64,000 nucleotides of DNA from Salinibacterium sp. NG253 (lineage in GTDB: Bacteria > Actinomycetota > Actinomycetes > Actinomycetales > Microbacteriaceae). The DNA is taken from positions 186,001 to 250,000 of the forward strand of contig NZ_JADYWF010000002.1 in NCBI RefSeq assembly GCF_015864945.1. The letters are read 5' to 3'. A program made the position numbers and the translations under genes. This document shows positions 50,171-60,099 of this stretch, one piece after another. The notes under the pieces are model-generated. The model saw only the letters and a program-made list of their open reading frames with translations. It had not been told where the DNA came from and made no database searches. How positions within the stretch are numbered: the first letter of the stretch is position 1; each line of letters opens with the position of its first letter.

Positions 50171-53035
50171 GTGTCTGGCACCAAAAAACTTGTCATTGTC
50201 GAGTCGCCCACCAAGGCCAAGACGATAGCCAAGTACCTCGGTGACGACTACGACGTGCTCTCCTCCGTCGGTCACATTCGAGACCTCGTCGAACCCCGCA
50301 ATCTGCCGCCCGAGCTCAAAAAGGGTTCGCTCGGCAAGTTCTCTGTCGACGTCGATAACGGCTTCGAGCCGTACTACGTGGTCTCCGACGCCAAGAAGAA
50401 AACCGTCGCCGAACTCAAGAAAGCGCTCAGCGGAGCGAACGAACTCTTCCTCGCAACTGATGAGGACCGCGAAGGTGAGGCCATCGCGTGGCACCTCCTG
50501 CAGGTGCTGAAGCCCAAAGTTCCCGTCAAGCGCATGGTCTTCCACGAAATCACCGAAGACGCCATCGAAGCGGCTATCAACAACACCCGCGACGTTGACA
50601 CCGCCCTCGTTGACGCTCAAGAAACCCGCCGCATCCTCGACCGCCTCTACGGCTACGAAATCTCGCCCGTGCTCTGGCGCAAAGTCGGCCCCGGTCTTTC
50701 CGCCGGCCGCGTACAGTCCGCCGCGACCCGCCTCGTTGTTGAGCGCGAGCGCGAACGTCTCGCCTTCATCACCGCCAACTACTGGGACCTCATCGCCCAG
50801 CTCTCGCCTGACAGCGAAACCAACGGTTTCGAGTCCAAACTTGTACGCCTCGACGGCAAGCGCGTTGCTGCCGGCCGTGACTTCGACGACCGCGGAAACC
50901 TCAAAGGCGAAGCAGTAGCGCTCGACGAAAAGGCAGCCCAAACTCTCGCAGATGCACTGCGGATGCCGAGCACCACCATCACGGTGAAGTCGGTCGAAAC
51001 CAAGCCATACACGCGCCGCCCCGCAGCGCCCTTCACCACCTCAACGCTGCAGCAGGAGGCCGGCCGTAAGCTGCGCTACTCCGCACGCCAGACCATGAGC
51101 GTTGCGCAGTCGCTGTACGAAAACGGTTACATCACCTATATGCGAACCGACTCCTCGTCGCTCTCGCAGCAGGCCATCACCGCCGCCCGCACTCAAGCCG
51201 TCGCGCTCTATGGCGCTGACGCTGTGCCCGACAAGCCCCGCGTGTACGCCAGCAAGAGCAAGAACGCTCAAGAGGCCCACGAAGCTATTCGCCCCTCAGG
51301 CGACACGTTCCGCACGCCAAGCGAACTCCAGTCCACGCTGCGCGGCAATGACTTCAAGCTCTATGAACTGATCTGGAAGCGCACCGTCGCCTCGCAAATG
51401 GCTGACGCCAAGGGCTCGACGGCATCAGTCACCATCGCTGCCGGTGAAGCCCCCGTTGCCGAATTCTCGGCCAGCGGAACCATCATCACCTTCCGCGGCT
51501 TCATGCAGGCCTACGAAGAAGGCCAAGACGAAGAACGCAACGCCACCGCTGAGCCCAAAGAAGCGAAACTGCCTCCGCTCAAGGAAGGCCAAACCCTCAC
51601 GCTTCTCGACATCGAAGCGAAGGGTCACGAGACCAGCCCGCCCCCGCGCTACACCGAAGCAAGCCTCGTCAAGAAGCTTGAAGAACTCGGCATCGGTCGC
51701 CCGTCGACCTACGCGTCGATTATCTCCACGATCATCGACCGCGGCTACATTACGCCGCGCGGCCAAGCCCTCGTGCCCAACTGGATTGCCTTCTCGGTGA
51801 TCCGTTTGCTCGAAGAATACTTCGGCGACCTCGTCCAGTACGACTTCACCGCCGGCATGGAAGACGACCTCGACCGCATCGCGGGCGGCACCCAGAACCG
51901 CGTTGAATGGCTGCAGTCGTTCTACTTCGGTGACGACAAGTACCGGGGCCTGCGCACCGTCATCGACAACCTCGGCGAAATCGATGCCAAGGAAATTAAC
52001 TCGATGAAGCTGTCGGATGACGTGACGCTACGCATCGGAAAGTACGGCCCGTACCTGGAGACCCCCAGTGACGACCCGGAGAAGCCGCGCCGCGTCAACA
52101 TTCCCGAAGCGCTCGCGCCCGACGAGCTCACCCTTGCCAAGGCGATCGAACTGATCGAAGCTCCCGTCGTCGGTGACCGTGTTATCGGCGTCAACCCGGA
52201 GAACGGCAAAGAGATCGTGGCGAAAGATGGCCGGTTCGGCCCCTACGTCACCGAGCTCGAGCCAGAGCCTGAGCCCGTTCCGGAGCCCGTCGAAGAGATC
52301 GATCCCAAGACCGGCGAAGTGAAGAAGGCCAAGAAGCCTAAGAAGGCTGCCGTCGTGAAGCCGCGCACGGCATCCATTTTCAAGACGATGGAGCTCGATG
52401 CGATCGACCTCGATACCGCGCTCAAACTGCTCAGCCTGCCCCGCGTGGTCGGCCTCGACCCCGAAACCGGCGTCGAGATCACCGCACAAAACGGACGCTA
52501 CGGCCCCTACCTCAAGAAGGGTGTCGAAACGCGTTCGCTCACGAGCGAAGACCTCATCTTCGACATCGACGTCGCTGGTGCCGTAGAGCTCTACGCCCAG
52601 CCCAAGTACGGCAACCGCGCGGCATCCAGTGCTCTCAAAGAGTTCGATGCAGACCCGGTGAGCGAAAAGCCGATCAAGATCAAGGATGGCCGCTTCGGTG
52701 CGTACGTAACCGACGGCACCACCAACGCCACCATCCCGCGCGGCGAAACTGTCGAAGACGTCGACTTCGAGCGTGCCGTTCAGCTGCTGGCCGACAAGCG
52801 AGCCAAGGGGCCGGTCAAGCGCAAGACGGCTGCGAAGAAGCCAGCTGCCAAGAAGCCTGCTGCGAAAAAACCTGCCGCCAAGAAGCCGGCAGCGAAGAAG
52901 CCAGCAGCGAAGACGACTGCGGCAAAGACCACAGCAGCGAAGACGCCTGCGGCCAAGAAGCCGGCGGCGAAGAAGCCTGCTGCGCCCAAGGCCGCAGCCA
53001 AGGCCACCACCAGCGCCGCTACCGAAGCAGAGTAG
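50171..53035 (+). CDS. topA: DNA topoisomerase I
   Basis: 954 aa from GTG 50171, with AAGGAG five bases upstream. The Toprim domain starts KLVIVESPTKAKTIAKYLGD. The active-site Tyr is Y323 in ITYMRTDSSSLS, with later GIGRPSTYASII. Instead of C4 zinc fingers the C-terminus has repeated DNA-binding modules (GPY-type motifs such as RFGPYVT, RYGPYLK and RFGAYVT). It then ends in a Lys/Ala/Pro tail of many AAKKP repeats (~residues 880-945), as in actinobacterial enzymes. It relaxes negative supercoils. The tail gives processivity and DNA binding in mycobacteria. Confidence 0.97.
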   Translation: MSGTKKLVIVESPTKAKTIAKYLGDDYDVLSSVGHIRDLVEPRNLPPELKKGSLGKFSVDVDNGFEPYYVVSDAKKKTVAELKKALSGANELFLATDEDREGEAIAWHLLQVLKPKVPVKRMVFHEITEDAIEAAINNTRDVDTALVDAQETRRILDRLYGYEISPVLWRKVGPGLSAGRVQSAATRLVVERERERLAFITANYWDLIAQLSPDSETNGFESKLVRLDGKRVAAGRDFDDRGNLKGEAVALDEKAAQTLADALRMPSTTITVKSVETKPYTRRPAAPFTTSTLQQEAGRKLRYSARQTMSVAQSLYENGYITYMRTDSSSLSQQAITAARTQAVALYGADAVPDKPRVYASKSKNAQEAHEAIRPSGDTFRTPSELQSTLRGNDFKLYELIWKRTVASQMADAKGSTASVTIAAGEAPVAEFSASGTIITFRGFMQAYEEGQDEERNATAEPKEAKLPPLKEGQTLTLLDIEAKGHETSPPPRYTEASLVKKLEELGIGRPSTYASIISTIIDRGYITPRGQALVPNWIAFSVIRLLEEYFGDLVQYDFTAGMEDDLDRIAGGTQNRVEWLQSFYFGDDKYRGLRTVIDNLGEIDAKEINSMKLSDDVTLRIGKYGPYLETPSDDPEKPRRVNIPEALAPDELTLAKAIELIEAPVVGDRVIGVNPENGKEIVAKDGRFGPYVTELEPEPEPVPEPVEEIDPKTGEVKKAKKPKKAAVVKPRTASIFKTMELDAIDLDTALKLLSLPRVVGLDPETGVEITAQNGRYGPYLKKGVETRSLTSEDLIFDIDVAGAVELYAQPKYGNRAASSALKEFDADPVSEKPIKIKDGRFGAYVTDGTTNATIPRGETVEDVDFERAVQLLADKRAKGPVKRKTAAKKPAAKKPAAKKPAAKKPAAKKPAAKTTAAKTTAAKTPAAKKPAAKKPAAPKAAAKATTSAATEAE

Positions 53036-53036
53036 C

Positions 53037-53666
53037 GTGCCCGGATTGTTCATCACGCTCGAGGGCGGCGACGGCGTCGGTAAGACCACGCAGTCGCAGC
53101 TTCTCGTGAAGTGGCTCGAAGAAGCCGGTCACACGGTTGTTGTAACTCGCGAACCCGGTGGCACTGATTTGGGCTTAGAGCTGCGCGAAATCGTATTGCA
53201 CCGTCGGGGCGAGATGGACCCGCGTGCCGAAGCGCTCATCTACGCCGCCGACCGTGCCCACCACATCGCAACGCTGGTGCGTCCAGCTCTTGAGCGCGGT
53301 GAGATCGTTGTTCAGGATCGCTACATCGACTCTTCCGAGGCCTACCAGGGTGCCGGTCGAGTGCTCGGTTCCGACGAAGTGCGCGAGCTCTCGTTGTGGG
53401 CCACGCAAAACCTGCTTCCGGATGTCACAGTGCTGCTCGACCTCGATCCGGTCGACAGCCGCAAACGTCTAGACAGCGCCCGCACACGCTACGACAGGCT
53501 CGAAGCTGAGAAGCAAGAATTCCACACTCGCGTACGCGATGCCTTTCTGGAACGTGCCGCGAAGGAGCCCGAGCGCATCCTCGTCGTGGATGCCGCCAGC
53601 GGCATAGACGAGATCGCCACGACGATCCGTGAGCGCATTCAGAACCACCTCCCGCAACCCGCCTAG
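53037..53666 (+). CDS. tmk: Thymidylate kinase
   Basis: 209 aa from GTG 53037, two bases after the topA stop. The P-loop is LEGGDGVGKTTQ, the base-binding region includes TREPGGTDLG, and DRYIDSSEAYQGAGR is the DRY motif. LLDLDPVDSRKRL supports the family. It phosphorylates dTMP to dTDP and so follows Tdk (also in this window) in salvage. It is cotranscribed with topA and holB, an arrangement common in actinobacteria. Confidence 0.96.
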   Translation: MPGLFITLEGGDGVGKTTQSQLLVKWLEEAGHTVVVTREPGGTDLGLELREIVLHRRGEMDPRAEALIYAADRAHHIATLVRPALERGEIVVQDRYIDSSEAYQGAGRVLGSDEVRELSLWATQNLLPDVTVLLDLDPVDSRKRLDSARTRYDRLEAEKQEFHTRVRDAFLERAAKEPERILVVDAASGIDEIATTIRERIQNHLPQPA

Positions 53667-53675
53667 ACTGAGCGC

Positions 53676-54842
53676 ATGTCGTTGTGGGAGGGCCTGACGG
53701 GCCAAGCTGAAGCGATCGCCGTTCTTGAGGCCGCGGCCTCGTCATCGGCGTTGGGCAGCTCAGAACAGTCGTCGATGACGCACTCGTGGTTGATCACGGG
53801 CCCGCCCGGATCTGGCCGCTCTAATATCGCCTACGCTTTCGCTGCCGCCCTGCTCGGCACGCGCGGCGACGAAACCGAAGAGTCGGTCTATAAGCAGGTT
53901 GTTGCCCGCACCCATCCCGACCTTGGTGTGCTCAGCACCGAACGCGTCATCATCTCCATCGACGAGGTGCGCAAGCTGGTGGCCTCGTCGCAGTTCTCGC
54001 CGTCGGTCGGCCACTACCGCGTCATGATTATTGAGGATGCCGACCGCATGGTCGAGCGCACCTCCAACGTTCTGCTCAAAGCACTCGAAGAGCCGCCGCC
54101 ACGCACGGTCTGGATTCTGTGCGCGCCCAGCGAAGCAGACCTCATTCCCACCATCCGTTCCCGCGTGCGCAGTGTTCGTCTCCGCACGCCCGCGATCGAA
54201 GATGTTGCCCAACTGCTGCAAGACCGCGATGGCGTCGCACCCGATATTGCGTTGCGTGCGGCACGAGAAGCACAAAGCCACATCGGCATGGCACACCGTC
54301 TTGCGACCAATGCGGAGGCCCGCGAACGACGGGAACAGGCACTGACGACCGTGCTCAACATCCGCACGGTCTCGGACGCTGTGATCGCCGCCACTCTCTT
54401 GCTCGAGCTGTCGAAGGCGGATGCCACCGCCCTCACCGAGGAGAAGGACGCCCACGAACGCGAGTCCGCGCTTCGCTCGCTCGGTGTTGCCCCCGGCGGC
54501 ACCATTCCGCCGGCACTGCGGGTGCAGCTCAAGAACCTCGAAGAAGACCAGAAGCGTCGTGCAACACGGAGCCTCCGTGACGGTATTGACCGCATCATGG
54601 TTGACCTGCTGTCGCTCTACCGCGACATTTTGTTGACCCAAATTGGTGCCCCGGGAGAACTCATTAACCTCAGCATTGTCAATAACCTCACGGCGGTGGC
54701 GAACCGCACAACAGCGCCAGCGACGCTCGCCATCATGGACGGTATCGCTGAAGCGCGCCGTCGCATCGAAAGCAACGTTGCTCCGGCACTCGCCCTTGAG
54801 GCGATGCTCGTGAAGGTCGCGGTATCGGGACGCGGGGCATGA
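53676..54842 (+). CDS. holB: DNA polymerase III subunit delta'
   Basis: A 388-aa AAA+ clamp-loader subunit. The P-loop reads GPPGSGRSN with Arg in place of the catalytic Lys, expected for the non-hydrolysing delta' subunit. Sensor region WILCAPSEADLIPTIRSR and the SRVRSVRLR segment resemble DnaX. It forms the clamp loader with DnaX (22.7 kb) and delta. ATG is ten bases after tmk. It overlaps the downstream peptidase gene by four bases (ATGA). Confidence 0.93.
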   Translation: MSLWEGLTGQAEAIAVLEAAASSSALGSSEQSSMTHSWLITGPPGSGRSNIAYAFAAALLGTRGDETEESVYKQVVARTHPDLGVLSTERVIISIDEVRKLVASSQFSPSVGHYRVMIIEDADRMVERTSNVLLKALEEPPPRTVWILCAPSEADLIPTIRSRVRSVRLRTPAIEDVAQLLQDRDGVAPDIALRAAREAQSHIGMAHRLATNAEARERREQALTTVLNIRTVSDAVIAATLLLELSKADATALTEEKDAHERESALRSLGVAPGGTIPPALRVQLKNLEEDQKRRATRSLRDGIDRIMVDLLSLYRDILLTQIGAPGELINLSIVNNLTAVANRTTAPATLAIMDGIAEARRRIESNVAPALALEAMLVKVAVSGRGA

Positions 54843-56380
54843 GGCACCGCTCTGCACGCCTCGTTGGCCTCACATCGGTCGCGCTGGCGGTCTCGCTGAC
54901 ACTGAGCGGCTGTGTGTCGTGGTTCGTGCCGTCGGAATCCAGCACAACATCGACACCGACTGAAGAAGCCGTTGCGCCGAATCTGACAAAGTTCTATCAG
55001 CAGGTGCTGGAGTGGGCGAGCTGTGGAGACGATCTGCAGTGCGCTATGGCGATTGCGCCGGTGGATTGGGAGAATCCCGAGGGCGACACGATCGAGTTGG
55101 CCCTTGTGCGTCAAGTTGCTCAAGGCAATAACCGCATCGGATCTTTGCTCGTCAACCCGGGTGGCCCTGGCGGTTCTGGATTCGATTTCATCGCCGACAG
55201 TGTGGACTACGCCACCAGCGAGGCCCTTCAGTCGCAGTTTGACGTGGTCGGTTTTGACCCTCGTGGGGTGAACCGTTCGACGGCGGTGTCGTGTTACTCC
55301 GACCCTGCCGAGATGGATGAATACATCTACGGAATCACGCCGGGGGAGAAGGGCAGCGACGAATGGATTGCCGCCGCCACTGATGCCTCCGCCCAGTTTG
55401 CTCAGCGCTGTAGCGAGGAGACAGGCGAGCTGTTGGGCTTCGTTGACACCCCGAGTGCTGCCCGCGATCTCGACATGCTGCGTGCCGCTCTCGGCGATGA
55501 GACGCTGAACTATTTGGGCTACTCCTACGGAACGTTGCTCGGCCAGGTTTATGCCGAGTTGTTCCCGGAGAAGACGGGGCGGCTCGTTCTCGATGGTGCG
55601 GTCGACCCCGCGGCATCCGAATTCGAAACTACCAAGGCTCAAGCAGAGGGTTTCGAGGGCGCGCTTGATGCGTTCTTGGCTGACTGCGCCGGCGCGAGCG
55701 ATTGCCCGTTCACGGGATCTGTCGAGCAGTCGCGCACGACCATCCGCACGTTGCTCGACCGCCTCGACAAGAGCCCGCTCACAAACGCTGACGGGCGCAA
55801 ATTGGGCAGCGCAACCATGTTCACGGCCATCATCTTGCCGCTCTACAGCCAAGACAACTGGGCCTACCTGCGCCAGCTTTTCGACTCGGTAATGAGGGGC
55901 GACGCCACCATCGCTTTCGATTTGGCCGACAACTACAACGGCCGCAGCGCTGACGGCACCTACGCTGAAAACCAGACAGAAGCTTTCATCGCGATCAATT
56001 GCTTGGATGCCCGCGAGCCAGCCGATAACGAGAGCATGCGTGCGCAGGCTGCCGAGCTTGCCGCCGCGGCTCCGGTGTTCGGCCCGCAGATGTCGTATGG
56101 CGACCCCGGTTGCGCTAACTGGCCGGTGGAAGCGAAGCGGGAGCGCGTGGCGATTGCTGCTCCCGGTGCGGCCGACATGCTGGTGATCGGCACGACGAAT
56201 GACCCGGCGACGCCGTACATGTGGGCACAAACCGTTGCCGAAAACCTCGACTCGGGCCACCTGATCACCTACAACGGTGAAGGTCATACGGCGTATAACA
56301 AGTCGAATGAGTGCGTAAATACGGCGGTAGAAGACTTTCTCCTCAGGGGCGAAGTTCCCAGCGCCGATCCGAACTGCTAA
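54839..56380 (+). CDS. TAP-family alpha/beta-hydrolase lipoprotein, copy 1
   Basis: 513 aa. Signal peptide with lipobox LSGC (C25). The alpha/beta hydrolase fold shows the oxyanion region VNPGGPGGSG, nucleophile S229 in GYSYG, and the C-terminal TAP domain with the Asp in TTNDPATPY and the His in GEGHTAY. Relatives are secreted tripeptidyl aminopeptidases (SlpD/E, TAP). It is probably a wall-associated exopeptidase. It is translationally coupled to holB, and a tandem paralogue follows after 16 bases. Confidence 0.92.
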   Translation: MRHRSARLVGLTSVALAVSLTLSGCVSWFVPSESSTTSTPTEEAVAPNLTKFYQQVLEWASCGDDLQCAMAIAPVDWENPEGDTIELALVRQVAQGNNRIGSLLVNPGGPGGSGFDFIADSVDYATSEALQSQFDVVGFDPRGVNRSTAVSCYSDPAEMDEYIYGITPGEKGSDEWIAAATDASAQFAQRCSEETGELLGFVDTPSAARDLDMLRAALGDETLNYLGYSYGTLLGQVYAELFPEKTGRLVLDGAVDPAASEFETTKAQAEGFEGALDAFLADCAGASDCPFTGSVEQSRTTIRTLLDRLDKSPLTNADGRKLGSATMFTAIILPLYSQDNWAYLRQLFDSVMRGDATIAFDLADNYNGRSADGTYAENQTEAFIAINCLDAREPADNESMRAQAAELAAAAPVFGPQMSYGDPGCANWPVEAKRERVAIAAPGAADMLVIGTTNDPATPYMWAQTVAENLDSGHLITYNGEGHTAYNKSNECVNTAVEDFLLRGEVPSADPNC

Positions 56381-56396
56381 CCGCTAGGCTCATGCG

Positions 56397-57965
56397 GTGA
56401 ACTTTATCGCCGCCGCCCCCGCCTCTCGCGCTCGCAGGTTTGCCCTTGTGGTGCCCGCTCTCGTTCTCACCCTCGTGCTGAGCGGCTGTGCGAACCTCTT
56501 TTCGGGGCTTTTTGGGGACACTTCGCAGCCGACCGGTGAGGCGGTATCGGCAGAACTCGCTCCCTACTACGAGCAAATTCTCACATGGGTGGATTGCGAT
56601 AACGGCGCTCAGTGTGCGACGGCGATCGCTCCGATGGATTGGGCAAACCCGTCTCCAGAAACTGATATCGAGATCGCGATGGCGCGCCAGGAGGCAACAG
56701 GGGAGAGCTTGGGGTCGCTGTTTGTGAACCCTGGTGGGCCAGGCGCCTCAGGTTTTGATCTCATCCATGACGACGTGGACTTTGCGGTGAGTACGAACCT
56801 GCGTGAGAACTACGATGTGATCGGCTGGGACCCTCGCGGAGTTGGCCGTTCGACTCCCGTGACGTGCCTAGACGATGACGGTCTCGATGACTTCATTTTT
56901 GGTATTCCGGCTGCGGCGGTCGGCAGCGATGAATGGCTTGCGGAGAGCGAGCAGGCGGCCATCGATTTCGGCCAGGCGTGTCTCGACAACACGGGTCCGA
57001 TCCTGCAGTTCATCGATACCCAAAGCACGGTGCACGACCTCGACATGTTGCGCGCGATTGTGGGCGACGAGAAGCTGCAGTATTTGGGTTACTCCTACGG
57101 CAGCGATATCGGCTCTTATTACATCGAAAACTTCCCGCAGAACGTGGGTCGCATTGTGCTCGACGGCGCCACCGACTCGTCTATTTCTGTTTTTGAGGTC
57201 GGCCGCGTTCAGACGATTGGTTTCCAGCGGGCACTCGAAAACTATTTGGCGGCGTGCCCGACATCGTTCGATGACTGCCCATTCACCGGCGGGGTGGATG
57301 CCGCGTTGGCGACGATCCGCGAACTGTACGACCGCTATGACGCGAATCCGATCGCTGCCCCCGATGGCCGCATGATGGATGCCGGTGTGCTCGATATCGC
57401 GATGAGCACTGCCCTCTACTCTCAAGATTCGTGGCCGTTCCTCAACGACCTTTTCTCGGAGGCTGCGCGCGGTGAAACGGATACCGCATTCTTCCTTGCT
57501 GATTTCTATTACAGCCGCGATCTCGATGGCAGCTACACCGACAACTCGCTCGAGGCTTTCATCGCGATTTACTGCGTCGACTACCCCGTTGAGACTGACC
57601 CTGCCGTACTGGTTGAACAGCAGGAACTCATGCGTGAGGCGTCGCCGACGACCTACCGGGATTTTCCGCCGACCGGCGACCTGACCTGCCTGAATTGGCC
57701 GTACCAGTACATCGGGCCCGACATTACGGAGCTGACCGGTGAGGGCGCACCGCCCGTGCTGATCATCTCCACCACGGGCGACCCGGCGACACCCTACGAA
57801 TGGGGCGTAGCACTCAGCGAGCAGCTAGAGAGCGCCCAGCTCATCACCTACAACGGCGAAGGTCACACCGCCTACAACGGTGGTGTCGGGTGCATCGATG
57901 GAGCGGTCGACGCCTATTTCATCAACGGTGTAGTCCCGAATGACGACCCAGATTGTGCTGCCTAA
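56397..57965 (+). CDS. TAP-family alpha/beta-hydrolase lipoprotein, copy 2
   Basis: 522 aa. GTG start, lipobox LSGC (C31). Same architecture as the preceding gene: VNPGGPGASG, nucleophile S233 in GYSYG, TTGDPATPY and GEGHTAY. The two proteins align along nearly the whole length but with clearly diverged lid regions. It is an old tandem duplication that may split substrate specificity. Transcription likely ends before tRNA-Thr, though no clear hairpin is visible in the 79 bases between. Confidence 0.92.
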   Translation: MNFIAAAPASRARRFALVVPALVLTLVLSGCANLFSGLFGDTSQPTGEAVSAELAPYYEQILTWVDCDNGAQCATAIAPMDWANPSPETDIEIAMARQEATGESLGSLFVNPGGPGASGFDLIHDDVDFAVSTNLRENYDVIGWDPRGVGRSTPVTCLDDDGLDDFIFGIPAAAVGSDEWLAESEQAAIDFGQACLDNTGPILQFIDTQSTVHDLDMLRAIVGDEKLQYLGYSYGSDIGSYYIENFPQNVGRIVLDGATDSSISVFEVGRVQTIGFQRALENYLAACPTSFDDCPFTGGVDAALATIRELYDRYDANPIAAPDGRMMDAGVLDIAMSTALYSQDSWPFLNDLFSEAARGETDTAFFLADFYYSRDLDGSYTDNSLEAFIAIYCVDYPVETDPAVLVEQQELMREASPTTYRDFPPTGDLTCLNWPYQYIGPDITELTGEGAPPVLIISTTGDPATPYEWGVALSEQLESAQLITYNGEGHTAYNGGVGCIDGAVDAYFINGVVPNDDPDCAA

Positions 57966-58044
57966 CGACAACTTGGCGGAGTGGGCTTTCGGGCTCCAAA
58001 ACTTCGGCTAAGCTATCTTGCTGTGCCTCATGAAAATGTGGCCG

Positions 58045-58117
58045 GCCGCCTTAGCTCAGTTGGTAGAGCATCTCACTCGTAATGAGAAGGTCGTCAGTTC
58101 GATTCTGACAGGCGGCT
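58045..58117 (+). tRNA. tRNA-Thr (anticodon CGT)
   Basis: Acceptor stem GCCGCCT/AGGCGGC, D-arm GCTCAGTTGGTAGAGC, anticodon loop CTCGTAA with anticodon CGT, and T-loop AGTTCGATTCT. Discriminator T; CCA is not encoded. Confidence 0.95.
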
Positions 58118-58128
58118 CCGTTGAGCAT

Positions 58129-58154
58129 CGAGGATCAGAGAAATCTGGTCCTCG
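58129..58154 (+). terminator. Hairpin terminator after tRNA-Thr
   Basis: CGAGGA-T-CAG pairs with CTG-G-TCCTCG around AGAAAT, followed by TTGTG. It is a plausible terminator for the tRNA transcript. Confidence 0.6.
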
Positions 58155-58206
58155 TTGTGCGTTGTGGTGGCGGCAAACTCCCATATCGGAGTCTTAAGCT
58201 GAAGGT

Positions 58207-58977
58207 ATGAAGTACCGCAACGAACCCATCTATACAGCAGCCATCGGCGCCGGTCGCGCCATGTTCGGTGCTCTTCGTGTGCGACGCACCGTCATCGGGT
58301 CGCAGAATCTGCCCGATGAGGGAGGGGCCGTGATCGCGATGACCCATTTCGGTTACCTAGAGTTCGCTCTTGTCGAGTGGGCGCTGTGGCTGCACAATCA
58401 CCGCCGCATCCGTTTCATGGCTAAAAAGAGCGTATTCGAGAAGCGCGTTGTCGGCTCGTTCATGCGCAACATGAAGCACATTCCTGTCGACATGAATGCT
58501 GGTGCTAAGGCCTACGAGTCTGCCGTTACGGCTCTGCGCACGGGGGAACTGATTGGGGTATTTCCCGAAGCCGGAGTGAGCGCATCCTTCACCATCCGCG
58601 ATTTCAAAACCGGCGCCGTGCGCCTAGCAGCAGAAGCGGGCGTGCCCGTGATTCCCATCGCACTGTGGGGCGGGCAGCGCCTGATGACGAAGAACCGCAA
58701 GATCACCTTGCGTGAACGTGTGGGCATCCCGATCGTGATGGTCGTCGGGGACCCGATGACAGTTGCGACGACGGATGATGCGACAACGGCAACCGCGCGA
58801 CTCAAGAAGACAATGGAAGGCCTGCTCCAGACGGCGCAGGAGGCATACCCGCTCGATGGCACTGGTCAGTGGTGGCAACCGCGTCACTTGGGCGGAACCG
58901 CACCGACGCCAGACGAGGCGGCAGCGGCAGATGCTGAGCGTGATGCGCGACGCGCACAAGCCGCCCGCAAGCACTAA
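58207..58977 (+). CDS. PlsC-like 1-acylglycerol-3-phosphate acyltransferase
   Basis: 256 aa. The acyltransferase block I reads THFGYLEFA: H47 is kept, but the HX4D aspartate is Glu (E52). Block III is GVFPEAGVSASF (usually FPEGTRS) and block IV VPVIPIALWG. The order and spacing fit the PlsC family, which acylates lysophosphatidic acid or related acceptors at the membrane. The C-terminal ~40 residues are Ala/Arg-rich and hydrophilic. The variant motifs suggest a different acceptor or a family branch. Confidence 0.85.
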   Translation: MKYRNEPIYTAAIGAGRAMFGALRVRRTVIGSQNLPDEGGAVIAMTHFGYLEFALVEWALWLHNHRRIRFMAKKSVFEKRVVGSFMRNMKHIPVDMNAGAKAYESAVTALRTGELIGVFPEAGVSASFTIRDFKTGAVRLAAEAGVPVIPIALWGGQRLMTKNRKITLRERVGIPIVMVVGDPMTVATTDDATTATARLKKTMEGLLQTAQEAYPLDGTGQWWQPRHLGGTAPTPDEAAAADAERDARRAQAARKH

Positions 58978-59193
58978 CCCCGCACTGCTTTCCCTAGTGC
59001 CCCGAACGACGATTTCGGGCTACGAGGGTGTCCCCCAAACAGAGGATAGACCCGTCACCCAGACCCCCCATTAACGGGTATTTCCTTATGTTTCCGGGGT
59101 TTTCACCTTGTGGAACGCTGCTTTCGCGCCTAGTTTTGGCAACAGGAAGCAGAGGGGTCTGCCTCCTATTTATTCGTCTGGGGGACGATTTTC

Positions 59194-60054
59194 ATGGGGA
59201 GAGTTCCGTTTTTAACGGCCTTAGTCACCGTCGTGATTGTTGGAGTAGTACCGTTCGTCGGGGGAGGCGGACCAGGGCTCACCGAGAGCGCAACCGCTAA
59301 CTCAGCTGCACGTTCGCCGCTGTTCGCGTCGACGGCGACTGCGCCGATCGAAGAGTCGGTCGATGTCGTCGCGATTGCCAGCCTCGAACGCGTCACCGAA
59401 GAGTCACTGGCTGCAGCAATCAAGGCTGAAGCCAAGTCGCTGACCACTGACTCCGAGCACCTCGCGCAGAAAGCAGTGCCGAAGCCGGAGCCAATCGTCG
59501 TTGCCTCGGTAACGGGCGGTTCAGCATCCGTTACTCAGCTTCGTGCAGCCTATGCTTCGGCGGGCCAGTCGTGCCCGAGCAACGTTGGTGGTGGCGTACC
59601 TGGTGCGCCGAGCCGCAGCTCCTCACAGGGTGTCGCAGGCACGACCTCAGGCGACCTCGCATCCTTCGCTTATGCCTACAACTCGATCCGTGTTGCTAAC
59701 TGCTTGCAGCCCATCGCGCTGTCGAACTTCCGCTACGACTCCTGCATGGAAGAACGCCTCTTCTGGATGGCAGAATCGCCCAGCTCGAATCCTCTCGACG
59801 GTTGGGGCCACAACGGCACCACTCGCTCCGACGGCGTTGCCGCTCGCGGTTGCGACGGAAACCTCGCCGGTGGTTCAGGAAACAGCGGAGCCACCGTTGC
59901 TTCCAAGTGGTGGGAATCGTATTCTCACCGCGCATCGCTTTACCGCCCCGGTGTCAGCACCGGTGGCGTGTGCATCGCCTTCGCCATGACCCATGGTGGA
60001 ATCGATGAGCCTTACAGTTTTACCCGCGCAGCAGCACGATGGACGTACTGTTAG
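59194..60054 (+). CDS. Secreted CAP-like domain protein
   Basis: 286 aa. Signal peptide at residues ~5-35. A Ser/Thr/Glu-rich linker (~35-150) precedes a C-terminal domain beginning SFAYAYNSIRVANCLQPIAL. It contains WWESYSHRASLYRPG and GVCIAFAM, which resemble CAP/SCP (cysteine-rich secretory, PR-1) signatures, plus five cysteines likely paired outside the cell. GGGGGA lies upstream of the ATG. It is probably exported; function unknown. The family call is by motif reading only. The 216-base upstream gap holds its promoter but no recognised gene. Confidence 0.65.
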   Translation: MGRVPFLTALVTVVIVGVVPFVGGGGPGLTESATANSAARSPLFASTATAPIEESVDVVAIASLERVTEESLAAAIKAEAKSLTTDSEHLAQKAVPKPEPIVVASVTGGSASVTQLRAAYASAGQSCPSNVGGGVPGAPSRSSSQGVAGTTSGDLASFAYAYNSIRVANCLQPIALSNFRYDSCMEERLFWMAESPSSNPLDGWGHNGTTRSDGVAARGCDGNLAGGSGNSGATVASKWWESYSHRASLYRPGVSTGGVCIAFAMTHGGIDEPYSFTRAAARWTYC

Positions 60055-60099
60055 GCCCACTCGAAGCGCTGGGTTGGAACATCCGGGTACTATAACCGG

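Noticed and set aside
52810-53030. Low-complexity Lys/Ala/Pro end of topA as a possible assembly or frameshift error
   Set aside because: Such tails are normal in actinobacterial topoisomerase I, and the frame runs cleanly to the stop next to tmk.
54617-56287. 556-codon open frame antisense to the first TAP hydrolase and holB
   Set aside because: It overlaps two well supported genes and has no recognisable domain.
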